Shown here: positions 12,058 through 23,842 of the stretch, piece after piece
Layout: every line of letters begins with the position of its first letter
How positions within the stretch are numbered: the first letter of the stretch is position 1
Assembly (NCBI GenBank): GCA_014925825.1
Contig: JACGCK010000048.1
Location: 124,001 to 188,000, forward strand
Length of the DNA: 64,000 bases
Reading direction: 5' to 3'
DNA from: Pholiota molesta
Lineage: Eukaryota; Basidiomycota; Agaricomycetes; Agaricales; Strophariaceae
Program-made: the position numbers and the translations under genes
Notes under the pieces: model-generated
Databases searched by the model: none
Told to the model about the DNA's origin: nothing
The model's input: the letters and a program-made list of their open reading frames with translations, nothing else

Positions 12058-12993
12058 ACTTGTTGCTGCCGCTGTTCTCTTCGTTGTGACTACCATAAAT
12101 GGAAGCATTTGAAGTATAATTCAACTTAATATTTCTATCTTCTTGCATGTAGGATCTCCCTATCTTGGGCTGTGAATTAAGTGTCAAAGCGCAACTCTCT
12201 CGGGCGTAAAGGCTCTTGTGACACCAGACGAATTGCTCTAAAAATGTTGGACGTAAGGAACAGTAATGCCTTTCCGAGGATTCATCTAGCATGCAATACG
12301 ACTACTTCAAAGGCCCTGTAAGTTCTTAGTCTGCTTCCGAATTTTCTTCCTAATCATGCTTCTGTCTTGTATTTGGCAGCAACGTTCACACTTAGGTTGA
12401 GAAAGCATTTGACAAAGTAAGTCGTTTTTTCTCACGCCATTTTTTGCATCATACTCATGTTCGACTCGGCGATGATCGATGATTACTCTTAGGATCTTCA
12501 TGCTTTTTCATACTGATATGCACTGCAATCTTTCTGTTGCTAAGATGGCCGATTCATCATTATCACAGCCTTGAAGAACTTTCCTTGCCAATGACAAGGC
12601 TTCTTAGGTTCCTTGGCTCTTAATGATGTGAGTTCTGGAATCATTCAAAACTAACAGACACACCACCTAGTGAGGAACTTATTTTATATAATTTTATCAT
12701 GAAAATTAACATGGAACCTGCATAGTCGAGTCTACAACGTACTCAAAGCCTAGTATCCAGCGCGCTATATCGTTTGGTTCCTCAACAAGAAAAAAAAAAT
12801 GCTAAAAAGAGACACTCCAACCAATCTCATGCCATGCCAGTGCGCCCAATTGACAGGTACGTGGCATGTTGATAAGTAAGAAGTGGTTTCAAATACATCC
12901 CCTTATCCGCGGACTCGTTTAAAAGGTCTGGACAAGAGAAACTATGCAGAAGGAAGCAAAAGTATTAGCCTTTCCCAAGAACTTCGACTTACC
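12058..12993. other. Intergenic, nothing recognised
   Basis: The 3' flank of CCT2 and 5' flank of the first seven-helix gene. No exon chain, RNA gene or clear repeat was seen. A TTTAAAAG at about 12917 might be a weak TATA element for the gene starting at 12994. Confidence 0.4.
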
Positions 12994-14216
12994 ATGGCAC
13001 TTCCTCCTGCCCAGAATATTGGTTCTATCTTTGCTGGCGCTCTTTTCTACGGGCTCTACCTTGCTACTCTCTTCCATTATATTCGGTGGCTTGTCTTCAC
13101 CGATGAAGGATGGAAAATCAGGAGAAAAATCAGCAAGAGCATGTTGATTATAACACTCTCTATCTGGATCCTATCGACAGTCGACAAAGCACTCGAGGTC
13201 GAATACGCTATGCAGCAAGTTTCTCCTCCGACTCCAGCGCCATTCGGAACAATCAAGGGACTTCCATGGGGAACGGTCGTAGTCGTAAGCCTTGACCTGA
13301 TTTACCTAATTTTGCAACACTAATGTCAACAGTGTACCGGGGCAAATATAGCGACTCTCCTAGCCGATGCAGTTTTGGTGCGTATTCAAATCAGTTTTGA
13401 ATGATCAGAAAGGTTTGCTTAGACTTGTGCAGATTTATCGTTGTTGGATAATTTATGAGAAGTCGCGGCTTATCGTCGCCTTTCCAGTTTTCTTTTGGTT
13501 CGGAGGTCTCATGCTCACGGGGCTTCAGGCTTATGGGCAAATTGTTCAAAGTGCTCTACTCTTGAAGGATTGGCAGCCAGTCAATAGAAACGCGGGTGGT
13601 CCAGGGTCGATCTTGACACCATTCTGGCTTTGTACGATTATTATGAATATCTATGCAACGTGTAAGCTTTTTTTGATAACTCACTACCCTGCGGCGGATT
13701 CATTAATTAACTAACGTCTTCCCAATGCAGTCATGATTGTCCGACGCATTTACCTGGTTTCCAAGATGTCCATGATCAGCACTTCCGTGGATCGTCTCAG
13801 ATATACTATGCGTATTCTGATTGAGTCAGGCTTCCTGTACCTCACAACGGCCATCGCGCACTTCATAGTTTGGTTCACGCCCAACACCTACGCCATCTCT
13901 ATCATTTCTGGCATGGTACACGCTTTTTTCTTCCTGTCAGAAATGCTGAAACTGACATACTACTCGTGGTCCTTAGAATCTCTCAATAGAGGGCATTGCC
14001 TTCAATCTCATACTCATTCGCGCTGCTCAAGGTCGCGTTGAAGAAAAGAAAGCAAACGATCTAGGTCCAATATCAGACATCCGGTTCACTATTGCCGAAA
14101 CGAAAACCTCCGTTGGACAGTACACCCCAACTCCTGTCGATTCAAGTCACGGCGGAGATACCGGCGCAATGAAGGATAATGAATTTGCTCACTATCCAGG
14201 CTCCTCGGCTGTTTGA
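12994..14216 (+). CDS. Seven-helix integral membrane protein, copy 1 of a tandem pair
   Basis: Several exons join into a protein of about 330 residues with seven hydrophobic segments. The first starts right after MALPPAQNIGSIFAGALFYG; later ones include FPVFFWFGGLMLTGLQAY and TMRILIESGFLYLTTAIAHF. The short exon CTGANIATLLADAVL and the phrase IYRCWIIYEKS before a helix are typical of the lineage-specific membrane proteins abundant in agaricomycetes, whose role is unknown. The C-terminal 70 residues are polar and cytosolic in style, ending YPGSSAV. The copy at 15163 is clearly homologous over its full length, with the same intron positions. Topology suggests a sensor or receptor-like protein, but no G-protein-coupled-receptor motif is visible. 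The start is the ATG shared with the paralogue. Confidence 0.75.
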
Positions 14217-15162
14217 GCCAATAATGATTGATAGAACTTGTTTATGTATAGCGATTGTGACTGATTTTAGACTACAAGCTCACATCGTACCTTTACTTTC
14301 TACTTACGCTGCTACCGTAAGAAGCATGTATATAACATGTCGTCCTTGAGAACATCTGTCTTTCTCATGATCGCCAGTCATAGATTCTCTCATCAGTGGC
14401 ATATTCTGGTACTCGTCAAATAAGCGGACTGTTGCGTTCTATTGAAAAGTGTGTAAGGGACCAACGCGTCTATAAATCCTGCAGTTATGATTTAAAATGG
14501 GGACGCTGCGGTTTGAAAATTCAGGATCCCAAACGCCAGTGCGTAGTGGGCGCTAGATTTTGATACTGATCACCATCGGTCTGATCCGAGGCACGAGAAG
14601 TTTGCACAACTTCTTCGATTCAAATTTGTAACTTTGGCAGGACTGACTAGAATAAGCACTGGAAATGGTTTCCGAACACAGTAACTATGGTCAGTGCTGC
14701 GCATGCTCATTGATAGATTGGTGATCGATGACTGCCAATCTTCATCTTCTTCACATCTAAGGATCATCAAAAAACTTGTACCTCTGCCAGGGGCGGCTGA
14801 ATATCGCGGAAGATTTTCATTGTATGCGCGACGGGGAATCATTACGACCAGGCCGTGTTCAATGTTCAACTTTTAGGGAGGGGAGGGGGGGGTTATATTC
14901 TTGAAATCGAGAGGTAAGTAAGACGATAATATACCTTGGCAACTTAAATATAATTGCAATTACTGCCTGTTCGAAAGATAACTTTCTGCTTGGACTTTTT
15001 CAAAAATAGGGTGGATCACAGGAATTCCTTGGGAACTCCACCATATCGCAGCAGCGCTGGTTATAGCATGTTTCATCTTTTGTTGGGGAACGATTGAAGA
15101 GTATATAAGCTGAGAGAGGGCCCAAGAAAAGTTGAAGTGGCATCCTCATACCCGGTACGACA
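14217..15162. other. Intergenic spacer of the tandem pair
   Basis: It separates the two paralogues. A G-run of about 15 bases (interrupted once or twice) lies at 14876-14890. No gene was recognised apart from the core promoter at its right end. Confidence 0.5.
15102..15108 (+). promoter_or_regulatory. TATA box of seven-helix copy 2
   Basis: TATATAA, 55 nt upstream of the ATG at 15163, in the position expected for a fungal TATA element with a short leader. Confidence 0.5.
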
Positions 15163-16931
15163 ATGGCGCTCCCTCCAGATCAAGACGTTGCATCCATCTT
15201 CGTCGGCGCTCTTTTTTATGGCCTTTACCTCACCACCCTGTTCCACTGCATTCGGTGGCTTGTGTTCACCGATGAAGGTTGGAAAGTGCGCAAGCGGATC
15301 AGCTGGACAATGCTGTCCACCACTGTCGCACTATGGGTACTTGCGACGATTTCCAGGGCGCTCGAGCTTCGAAATACTATGGTTCAGGTCGTGGGCGAGT
15401 CCAAGCCGCCGGCTCCGCCACCTCCCTCGGGATCCATTGGGTCGACAACTACGTTGCCTTGGATGGCGGTCGTTATTGTAAGCACCTCATCAGAAACACT
15501 TAACTGAAAATAAGTTATATTTACGACGTTTTAGTGCACAAATGCCAATGTATCGACACTCCTTGCAGACGCTGTTTTGGTACGTATCATCGCCCTCGAA
15601 ATTCAATAATTGATAACGGAGACCTGACGAACGCACCCTAAGATCTATCGCTGCTACATTATTTACGACAAATCGAAACGAGTCATTGTATTCCCAATCT
15701 TCTTGTGGATTGGAGGACTCATGCTCACCGCCTTGCAAGCGTATTGGCAAATTGTACAAAGTGCATCGATACTCAAGGCGTGGCAGCCCATCAACATGAC
15801 CGTCGGCCCCGGGACGGTTTTGACCCCGTTCTGGGGATCGACAATTGTCCTGAATGGGTATAGTCTCGGACCAGCTCTTCCGGCTGCCTTGATTTGGCTG
15901 AGCCAGTTCCCATTCATCCAAGACCCCAGACGCTGCACCACTCTTGAGAAACATGTTTGCTGATTTCTTCACGCCCTCGTCTTCTGAACTAAACAATGTC
16001 TCGAGGAATTGCCGCAGGGAGAACTTGTTGCAGTGCTCAGCCATATACTGAAGTATTGCCTTAGTTTTCTGATCATTGGACCGTCGTGGCCCTCTTTGTG
16101 AGTTGGGAGGTTCAACTGGTATAGTATTTTGGTCCATAGACATAGATACAGTAGGTAGATACGAAGATGGGGGGGGCAGGGAACAAGAACAATGCATCCG
16201 TGTGTTGGCGATGGGCGCGCCTCGTGCTTACATAATCGCGCGAAATTCTGTAAGGGAACGTCCTGGTTATTTAGTTGGAAGGGTCCCAGACTCTGAGGCC
16301 GTGTCAACCAAATTGGGACGGCTGGAAGAGTTTGGTCCGAGACTAGAATGGGTATTCGACGTGTAAGCGCTTTTATCTCGCTAATTTAAGCGCCCATCAT
16401 TGACACACGATAAATTAGTCATGATCATTCGGCGCATCTATCTGGTGACGGAGGGATCCAAAGGCAGCACTTCGATCCACCAACTTAGGTTTACAATGCG
16501 TATTTTGATCGAATCTGGTTTCTTATATCTCGCCACGGCCATCGCACACTTGGTCGTCTGGTGGACGCCGAATGCCTATGCGATTTCCGTTATTTCTGGT
16601 ATCGTAAGTCTGTTCTTACTTTTTATGCATGCCTTTTGTGCTTCGGACTGACATCATTTTCTTGCTTCTCCAGAACTTGTCGGTGACTGGGATTGCATTT
16701 AACCTCATCCTCATCCGCGCTGCTCAGCGCCGCGTTGAGGAAGAGGCAAAGATCGTTGGAGCAGGGCCTATATCGGGCATCCACTTCCGTGCCAACGAAA
16801 CGAAAACACCCGTTGGACAATTCGGCGTTAATACTACTACGCAAGCAACTGACCTCCAACGCCGCCATGAAGACTCAAATTCAATGAACGGAAATGCATC
16901 CACTACCGCGTCCATCGCTTCTGCTGTCTGA
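15163..16931 (+). pseudogene. Seven-helix membrane protein, copy 2, split by a transposon
   Basis: Homologous to the gene at 12994 from MALPPDQDVASIFVGALFYG to the polar C-terminus ending ASTTASIASAV, with matching introns. The exon that reads PGTVLTPFWGSTIVLNGY is cut at 15861 by a 485-bp element. Without it the exon would continue YSTF into MIIRRIYLVTEGSKGSTS as in copy 1, using the donor GTAAGC at about 16364. With the insert the reading frame stops at about 15961, removing the last three helices. The possible cryptic donor at the insert's left edge (GGTATAG) would give the wrong phase if joined to the normal acceptor. All other exons are clean, so the break is recent. If another strain lacks the insert, the gene is probably intact there. 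Confidence 0.75.
15861..16345. mobile_element. Non-autonomous DNA transposon in an exon, 9-bp target duplication
   Basis: The insert is flanked by GAATGGGTA on both sides (15852-15860 and 16346-16354). Its ends are imperfect inverted repeats of about 28 bp, both starting TAGTCTCGGACCA and continuing CTCTTCC-GC-G. An inner minus-strand frame beginning near 16140 encodes about 95 residues (QKTKAILQYMAEHC, then KFSLRQFLETLFSSEDEG), which resembles N-terminal parts of repeat-associated proteins in mushroom genomes. No transposase catalytic region fits in 485 bp. A TSD of 8-9 bp suggests hAT, Mutator or KDZ relatives; I cannot choose. Confidence 0.75.
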
Positions 16932-17497
16932 TACTTGGCAGAAACACCTTTTATCTTGTATAGCTATATATCTGAGAGTCCTAGGTTCTGTGCTCGATGA
17001 GCTATTCCGCCTTGATTCCGTTTGTGAATTGTTATTACACCGTCGATATCATTTGCAAGTTGATATCTCAGATTGACAACGAATTGAAGTAGTCAGTAAT
17101 TGAGCCCTGTACAGCTCGGCTCCTTCGAATAAATAAGAACTTCTGTGTATGAATCGGAACCACCTTCAAGGAACCAGCTTGCCGGACGCGGGACGATTAA
17201 GTAGTTGAAAATCTAATCTAATCTTACCAATTCTTCAAATATCGTTCGGCATAATATAATTTCCAGGAGGAAATACAGCAGATACAGGCCGACTCTTAGC
17301 ATAAAATGCAATTGTGGTTGACAGGAGGTGTGGATGATGGCTCTGGTCAAAGTTCGGCGTGACATCGCCATTTTGCCAGCGTTTCAAATCTACAGGAGTT
17401 GCCAAATTTGGACGACACGTCAATACACTGCGGCGCTAACGCCCCTTCAGCTTCAACTTTAACCCTCTGTTTCTTTCTATCCAATCCAGAGTCTCTG
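16932..17497. other. Intergenic, upstream of the PMT gene
   Basis: No exon chain or RNA gene recognised. The same frame as PMT is open back to an ATG at 17399, but residues before 17498 look like leader translation rather than protein. Confidence 0.45.
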
Positions 17498-20400
17498 ATG
17501 ACTCTCATGTCGGGCAACTTCAGAGCCAGAAGGCCTGCTTCACCCCCGCCAGGGGTCTCACATCCACCACCACCGACATCACAGCGATTTCCGCATCCAC
17601 GAGATGAGCACCTGGATGCAGACGAACGACGAGCAGCAGCATCAAAAGGATTCGCGCCAGGGAGGACGAAGGCCTATCCACCGGGGGGTTTGGACATTAC
17701 GTCGGGAGAATGGAAGTTGTTGTTTCTGATAGTGTTGGTTGCTGCTGGAGTGCGGCTATTCCGATTGTCAAAACCTAATAGCGTTGTGTAAGTACATCCC
17801 AAATTCTTCGAACGTACTCTAAACGCTCCATATAGCTTTGATGAGGTCCATTTCGGAAAGTTTGCTTCAAGATACATCAAGACGCAGTATTTCGTGGATG
17901 TACATCCCCCGCTTGCCAAGCTCCTTATTACACTGGCAGCGTTTCTCTTCGGTTATGACGGGCAGTTTGACTTCAAGGATATCGGAAAGTGAGTAATTCC
18001 CAGCTCACTGATTTTCGCTTTCTTAAATTCTCCTAGAATCTACGAACATGTACCATACGTCGCTATGCGTATGCTACCAGCAACGCTGGGTGTTGCTACC
18101 GTCCCACTCGCCTATCTAACACTTCGCGCACTTGATTGTCGCGCGACCACCGCTCTTTTAGCTTCTCTTTTTATCACTTTCGAGAATGGAATGATTACTC
18201 AATCACGGCACATTCTCCTTGACTCTCCCCTCATCTTCTTTACTGCGCTCACCACCTTCCTCTGGTGCGGTTTCTGTAACGAGGACAAACACAAGCCATT
18301 CACATCATCATGGTGGGCATGGCTTATACTCTCTGGATTCTCACTCGGCGCAGTCCTTAGCTGCAAGTGGGTCGGTTTATTCACTATCGCAACGGTCGGC
18401 GTGAGCACACTCTACCAACTATGGAACCTCCTCGGAGACCTTCGCGTGCCACCCCGCTTGTTTGTACGCCACTTCATCGCTCGCGCCCTCTGCTTGATCG
18501 CTATCCCTATCATCTTTTACATGGCCATGTTCCAAATCCACTTCTTGATCCTTGAGAATTCAGGAGAGGGGGATGGATTCATGAGCTCGGAATTCCAGCA
18601 TACACTCGGGGGACGTGGCATGGCTGACACATTTGCTGGTATGTATTGGCACTCCGGAGTTGCTTGCTGGTACTCAGAAGTGTTATAGATGTCGCAGTTG
18701 GCTCTAAGGTCGCGATTCGCCACGTTAACACCCAGGGTGGATATTTGCACTCACATGCGCATAACTATCCTGGCGGCAGCAAGCGTTAGTCGTCATGTTT
18801 CTGCAAGTTACTTCCTCTAACCGTTATCTACAGAGCAACAAATCACTCTTTATCCTCACCGAGATACCAACAATGACTGGCGCATCTTCAACGCTACAAT
18901 AGATGGCGACACCAACTTTGACTGGGCGAATTCAGATCTTGTGTACATCACCCCCCTCATGCGTATCAAGCTTCGCCATGTCACTACCGAAAAACACCTC
19001 CACTCGCACGACCACCGCCCTCCTGTCTCTGATGTTGACTTCCAGAACGAGGTTTCTGGCTACGGAATGCCGGGCTTCATGGGAGATGCAAATGATGATT
19101 GGTTTGTCGAGATAGAGCACGGGGACAAGCGCGACAAGGAATCCACCAAGCGACTCAGGACGCTCCGTACGGTCTTCAGACTGAGGCACGCCTTGACAGG
19201 ATGCTACCTCTTCTCGCACAAAGTCAAGCTCCCCGAGTGGGGCTACGAGCAACAAGAAGTGACCTGCAACAAGAACGCCGTCCGCGCCAATTCTTTGTGG
19301 TTCATTGAGACTGCCGAACATCCCAATCGTTTGTGGCCAATTTCTTACATAGGAGGTGGTGACGGTGCTAACGTTTATCTTCGTAGTGCCGCCCAATGCA
19401 CCCAAAGTGAACTACAAGCTCCCCGGCTTCTTTGCTAAGTTCTGGGAGTTGCAGCAGGTTATGTGGACTACCAATGCGGGTCTGACAGATCGCCATACGT
19501 ACGATTCTCGTCCAGAATCATGGCCTATCCTCAGCCGTGGTATTGTAAGCCCCCTTCCTATCCCTTGCTGGAAAAGTTCCTCACAAAGTCTGTTAGAATT
19601 TCTGGGTGAAAGACCATCGTCAGATTTACCTTATTGGTAATCCTATGATATGGTACCTGAGTACTCTTGCTGTTGTGGCATACGTTGCTGTCCGAGGGTT
19701 GCTCATTCTCCGAGCAAAGAGGGGATTCAGAGATTTCGATAGCAGTGCGTATCAAATCCCATGTTCTCTGTTTGCCTCATGATACTCACTCCTATACAGC
19801 CAAAGTCGTCAAATACGACACTCTTTGCGGTTTCCTCTTCGTCGGCTGGGTGCTTCACTACTTCCCCTTCTTCCTCATGGGCCGTCAGCTCTTCTTGCAT
19901 CACTACTTCCCGGCCCTCTATTTCGCAATCCTGCTTTTATGTTCGATATTTGACCTCCTGACGTCGACGCTCCGCCCGCGGGTGAGATTGCAGATTGCAG
20001 CGGTGTTGATCGTGCTGGCAATTTGGAACTTCCAGCATTTGAGCCCGTTGGCGTATGGAAGCCCGTGGACGCGGACGAAGTGCCAGAATGCGAAGTGGTT
20101 GAAGACTTGGGACTTTTCTTGGTGCGCGATCTAGACCATTCTCACAGGATGAATGGCTCATACGTTCATTGATGTTACAGCACTGACTTCCATGATTCCG
20201 TAAGTCTTCCATTCGATGTGATGTGAGAGTTATTATTTAATATTGCCGTTTTAGTACTCTCAATATAACACCGCTCTCGGCGCCGCTACTCCCACCCATT
20301 CCTCCCATGCCGTCAAATCCACCATAGGCGGCGAGGGACGTCCAGCCGTGATCGTTGGAAATAAAAATCCCCATGGCGGGCAAGATCAAAACGAACAGAC

Positions 20401-20809
20401 CTCGTCCGCCATCCTCGGCAAGGCTGAGCCAGGACGCGATATCTTCGCAGAGGCGCAGGAAAAGGACATCAAGAGCGACTCCTTCGTATTCAAGAAGCCG
20501 GACCCGGAGTCCGCGAGGGAAGAGAAGGAAATCAGCTCGGTCATCATCGGCGCTTCGACGACAGCGAAGGAGGCTATTTCTGAGGCTAGTTCCGAGGCTA
20601 GTTCCGAATCGCACACGAGCGTAGCTGCGTCGGAGGAGACTACGGAAACGAGTGCGGCAGCAGCGGATTCTTCTTCTTCGAGCAAGCAAGACGTCAGTGC
20701 GAAGTCGGAGAGCGCGGTCGTAGCACCTGCAGCGGAGGCTGGCCCGCTGGGCGAGGCTGAGGCTGAAGCGCAGAAAGCTGCGAAGGAGCTTTTCCCGGAA
20801 GCGGTTTGA
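17498..20809 (+). CDS. PMT1: Dolichyl-phosphate-mannose protein O-mannosyltransferase, PMT1 type
   Basis: An ER-membrane enzyme that moves mannose from dolichyl-phosphate mannose to Ser/Thr of secretory proteins, normally as a PMT1-PMT2 dimer. After a proline-rich cytosolic N-terminus comes helix 1 ([17 protein letters not shown]) and the catalytic luminal loop [11 protein letters not shown]...[10 protein letters not shown]. Then follow [23 protein letters not shown], and the MIR repeats with [42 protein letters not shown] and GYEQQEVTC. Then come WPILSRGI and [21 protein letters not shown]. The LHSH and ANDDW blocks match the PMT1 branch better than PMT2 or PMT4. The last exons (joined through DFSCTDFHDSYSQYN) add a tail of about 180 residues rich in Ser, Ala and Glu. 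The start is the ATG at 17498; one 9 nt later is equally possible. Confidence 0.9.
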
Positions 20810-21802
20810 AAAAGTAGTTAAAGTACCATATGTACAATGGTTATATTCTAGTATGCTAGGCTTTGGACTCTCGGTCGTGGTACTAATATTTATTAATACG
20901 ATGATGCAGTATGTGATATAGATGTTTGATATTCCATTTTTCAGTTGTCAAATGCCGATTCCTACTTCAAATTAAAATGAACAGGCCTCTCGTTCAGGCT
21001 TTCAGCGGCATTATTGGGTCTTTGTCAAGTATTGGGTTTTTGTTAAGTCTTGATCGTGGTGTTCCCTTCAATCGTGCATTGTATGTTTTGCGATGGCTGT
21101 TGTTGATCGCAAGTCATCCTGGGCGATGACCGGTGATCGTTTCAGGAGAAGGTTTCTCGGAAATGCTGTAAAATGTAACTAATTCATCCAGATGCATGGA
21201 CCAACGTCTACCAACGTTCTCTCAAAATTTGTTCTTTCACCAGTTTACACCTCGAATGACATCAATTCAGCTCCAGCATCCTCATGATGGCAGGATCACG
21301 GATGCGAAAGCCTGAGATCATTGGGACATGTGCCTGAGAACTGCATTCATAAAACCATTGTACCACACTGTATATCTTTTTCAGCCATTGAGATTATTTC
21401 AATATTTTCTATTTTTCACAAGGGTACGTTAGAAAGGACCCTGACAGTAGGCCAGCTCTTAGCGCTGGCTAGTCTTGGCTAGTGCCCACTAGCGCTTGTG
21501 TATTCAAAAGGAAACTTTTCCTTAGTGGGCACCATATTAGTGTACAACCTCCGGACCTAAGCCGTTTTTGGCGAAAACATGATTATCAGTCGGCAATCAT
21601 GTTGGTAAGAAGTTAATGACCCTTGGGGTTACGAAGAGTGGAAGCGTACATAAAAGACCGCGAGTGCATATGTTTCATGTCTACTTTTTCCTTCAAAGTG
21701 GATGACAGTGAAAGGCGATCTATATAGTCTAGTAGCTCCAGCCTCCAGTCGTAGCTCCAGCCGTCTCGATCTTGTCGCGCGAGGGCTGGCGCCGAGTGAA
21801 GA
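20810..21802. other. Intergenic, with a nested hairpin
   Basis: No gene recognised. The only structure is the hairpin described at 21483-21531. Confidence 0.5.
21483..21531. repeat. Nested inverted repeat
   Basis: TGCCCACTA (21483-21491) pairs with TAGTGGGCA (21523-21531). Inside, AAGGAAA pairs with TTTCCTT over a CT loop. A CTAG-rich stretch (GGCTAGTC, GGCTAGTG) lies just to the left. Possibly the remnant of a small foldback element; no target duplication is visible. Confidence 0.4.
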
Positions 21803-23510
21803 ATGTCGTCCCCGGAGCTTGATGCTCTCGCCACTGGAGCCCGACATCTGTGAGTATGCTACAAGTTGTCGAAAGCACAGGGTATTGATCTAGGGGTCTC
21901 GGTAGCCTGGCTGGAAAATACTTCCAGATCGCCGCATTCGTGATGTTGTTGTACGATCATGGCGAGTTCACTTCAATCCACCCTTTGTTATGTCGAATTG
22001 ACTTAGGGGACATATACAGCTTTGACCTTTTCAGATGAGGTGACTGCCACACATCCGACGTTTCGGGAAATCGGCTGACTGGATCGCGGTTTTCAGGTTG
22101 AACGCGTTTGGAAGAAGAAGATTTCATATGGCACAACCCTCTTCCTAATAAATCGCTATGCGTCTCCATTAGAATTTATCGTTATTTTGGACGGTTGGTT
22201 TCTTTTTCTGTATCGTATGAAGTTGATTCAATCTTATGACATACTTCAGCGTTCGATGACTCAAGGTGGACCATGTTTGCGTACGTGGAATGCGTTTACT
22301 GTCAACATCTGGATGTTCGACATAAGTTTGCACAGCGGCTGATCATTTATACAGTTGCAAGCATTTCGTTATCTTTGAGGGGGCTGCTACGGTTGCCCTA
22401 GTAGCGAGTAAGTCCAATGTTTCTGAGCTTCTTTTTTACGGTCCCGTTGATTGGAAATTGATCGTTATGTTAGTTTGCCAATGTAAGTGTGCCGATTATT
22501 TTCCGCTGGGGATGAGCGCTCAAACTTTTTCAGTAATCATGATCCTGCGGGTCTATGCTCTGTGGAACCGGTCTACAATTGTCATGACGGTGCTACTGAC
22601 GTTGTGGACGGCACAAATTGTCATATCAGCGGTCGGCTTACACACGGGCTTTGGTGAGTGCTTGAAAGGAACCTTATTCTCTGAAACACCCATTAAGTTA
22701 TTTTTTATAGCGGTGCCATTGCCCGCTATACTAACAGGTACTACCATTGTATTGTTCAGTTTCAATGGTCTGATCGTCAACTTTCTTGGGAAGGATGTAT
22801 TCTAACTGGCAGTGGTTCAATCTTTCGTAGGTCATAACTTAAACAATGCATGGTATGATCTAACAGTTTCTTAGCCTCTATCTGGATCTCTGCACTTGTA
22901 ACAGATACGTTTATCTTTATCTTCACAATCGGGCGTACGCACCAATATATTCGAGATTCGGGGAAAGCTCCGTCCGTGTGTTCTCCATTAATTCAAGTGC
23001 TCGATTTCTAACAATGCTGTATTCCAGCACACTACATCTATTTGTCCGTGATGGAGCCCTATACTTTTTTGTAATATTTATGGCCAATTTATTAAATACC
23101 CTTATGTTTTTTGTAAGTCTACGGCTTTTTTGTCGTATCCACCGATCTCACTCCATCTCTAGCTGGCACCAAGCGACCTCAAGGCAATCGGCGCGTCATT
23201 CAGCCAGTTGATAACCTCGTTGATGGTGTCGCGCCTCTATCTCAGCCTTCGCTCGAATCGTGGAGAGTTTAGTGGGCTCCCATACGGGGAGGAATCGATA
23301 AACCTCGAGATGAATACTATTTCGCGAATACGGCCGAGACGGCACGATCAGTCATTCCTGACCCAGACGGTAGCGGGCATGGAAGAAGATGTGCAGGGAA
23401 CTTCTTCGAAGGCGAAGGCTGAATACTTTTCTGATGATAAACCCGCTATCGTTCCTCTTTCAAGCATGTCGCTCAGGCGAAAACTCGATTATATACCCAA
23501 TAATGTTTGA
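21803..23510 (+). CDS. DUF6533-type multi-helix membrane protein
   Basis: The exon chain starts MSSPELDALATGARHL, then LAGKYFQIAAFVMLLYDH joined to AFDDSRWTMFA, the hallmark beginning of the DUF6533 family (usually YDHxLTFxDEV). Next are CKHFVIFEGAATVALVA, IIMILRVYALWNRST, and helix-rich exons including IWISALVTDTFIFIFTIG and VRDGALYFFVIFMANLLN. It ends with LAPSDLKAIGASFSQLITSL and a polar tail closing SLRRKLDYIPNNV. Such proteins are expanded in basidiomycetes and have no proven function. The intron at 21962-22249 is long (288 nt) and appears to use a GC donor (CATG/GCGAGT), because only that join rebuilds YDHAFDD. The other introns are 50-70 nt and GT-AG. The family is fairly sure; the exact exon chain in the middle is less so. 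Confidence 0.75.
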
Positions 23511-23842
23511 TATCCACAGTAAGTATGTAACGTTACCCGTTATGAACCCAATATATAGATACACGGTTGAATACTTACATGAAAGATGTACCAATGCCGC
23601 CACGTAATGATTATGATTCTGCAAGGGGCGCTCATCAATTGCTGAGCGCCTCTCATGTCCAAGCGCCCAGTGGTAACTTGAAGCGCCGCGCAGTGAAGAA
23701 TCACGTGAACTGATGGCGATCATTAATGGTCCGTGCCCAATCCCTGGTACCGCTGCTACTCGACTGCTACTTGGCTGCTACTACCGCACCTCTGACTCTT
23801 ATCTCTTTCACTGAAATTCCATAGACAAAAACCGGAAAGAAC

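Noticed and set aside
15490..16197. 235-codon minus-strand frame across copy 2 of the membrane protein
   Set aside because: It runs from the transposon into antisense of a real exon; only the part inside the insert can be element-derived.
17498..20809. Assigning the mannosyltransferase to PMT4 or PMT2
   Set aside because: The MIR-region blocks ([38 protein letters not shown]) fit the PMT1 branch better.
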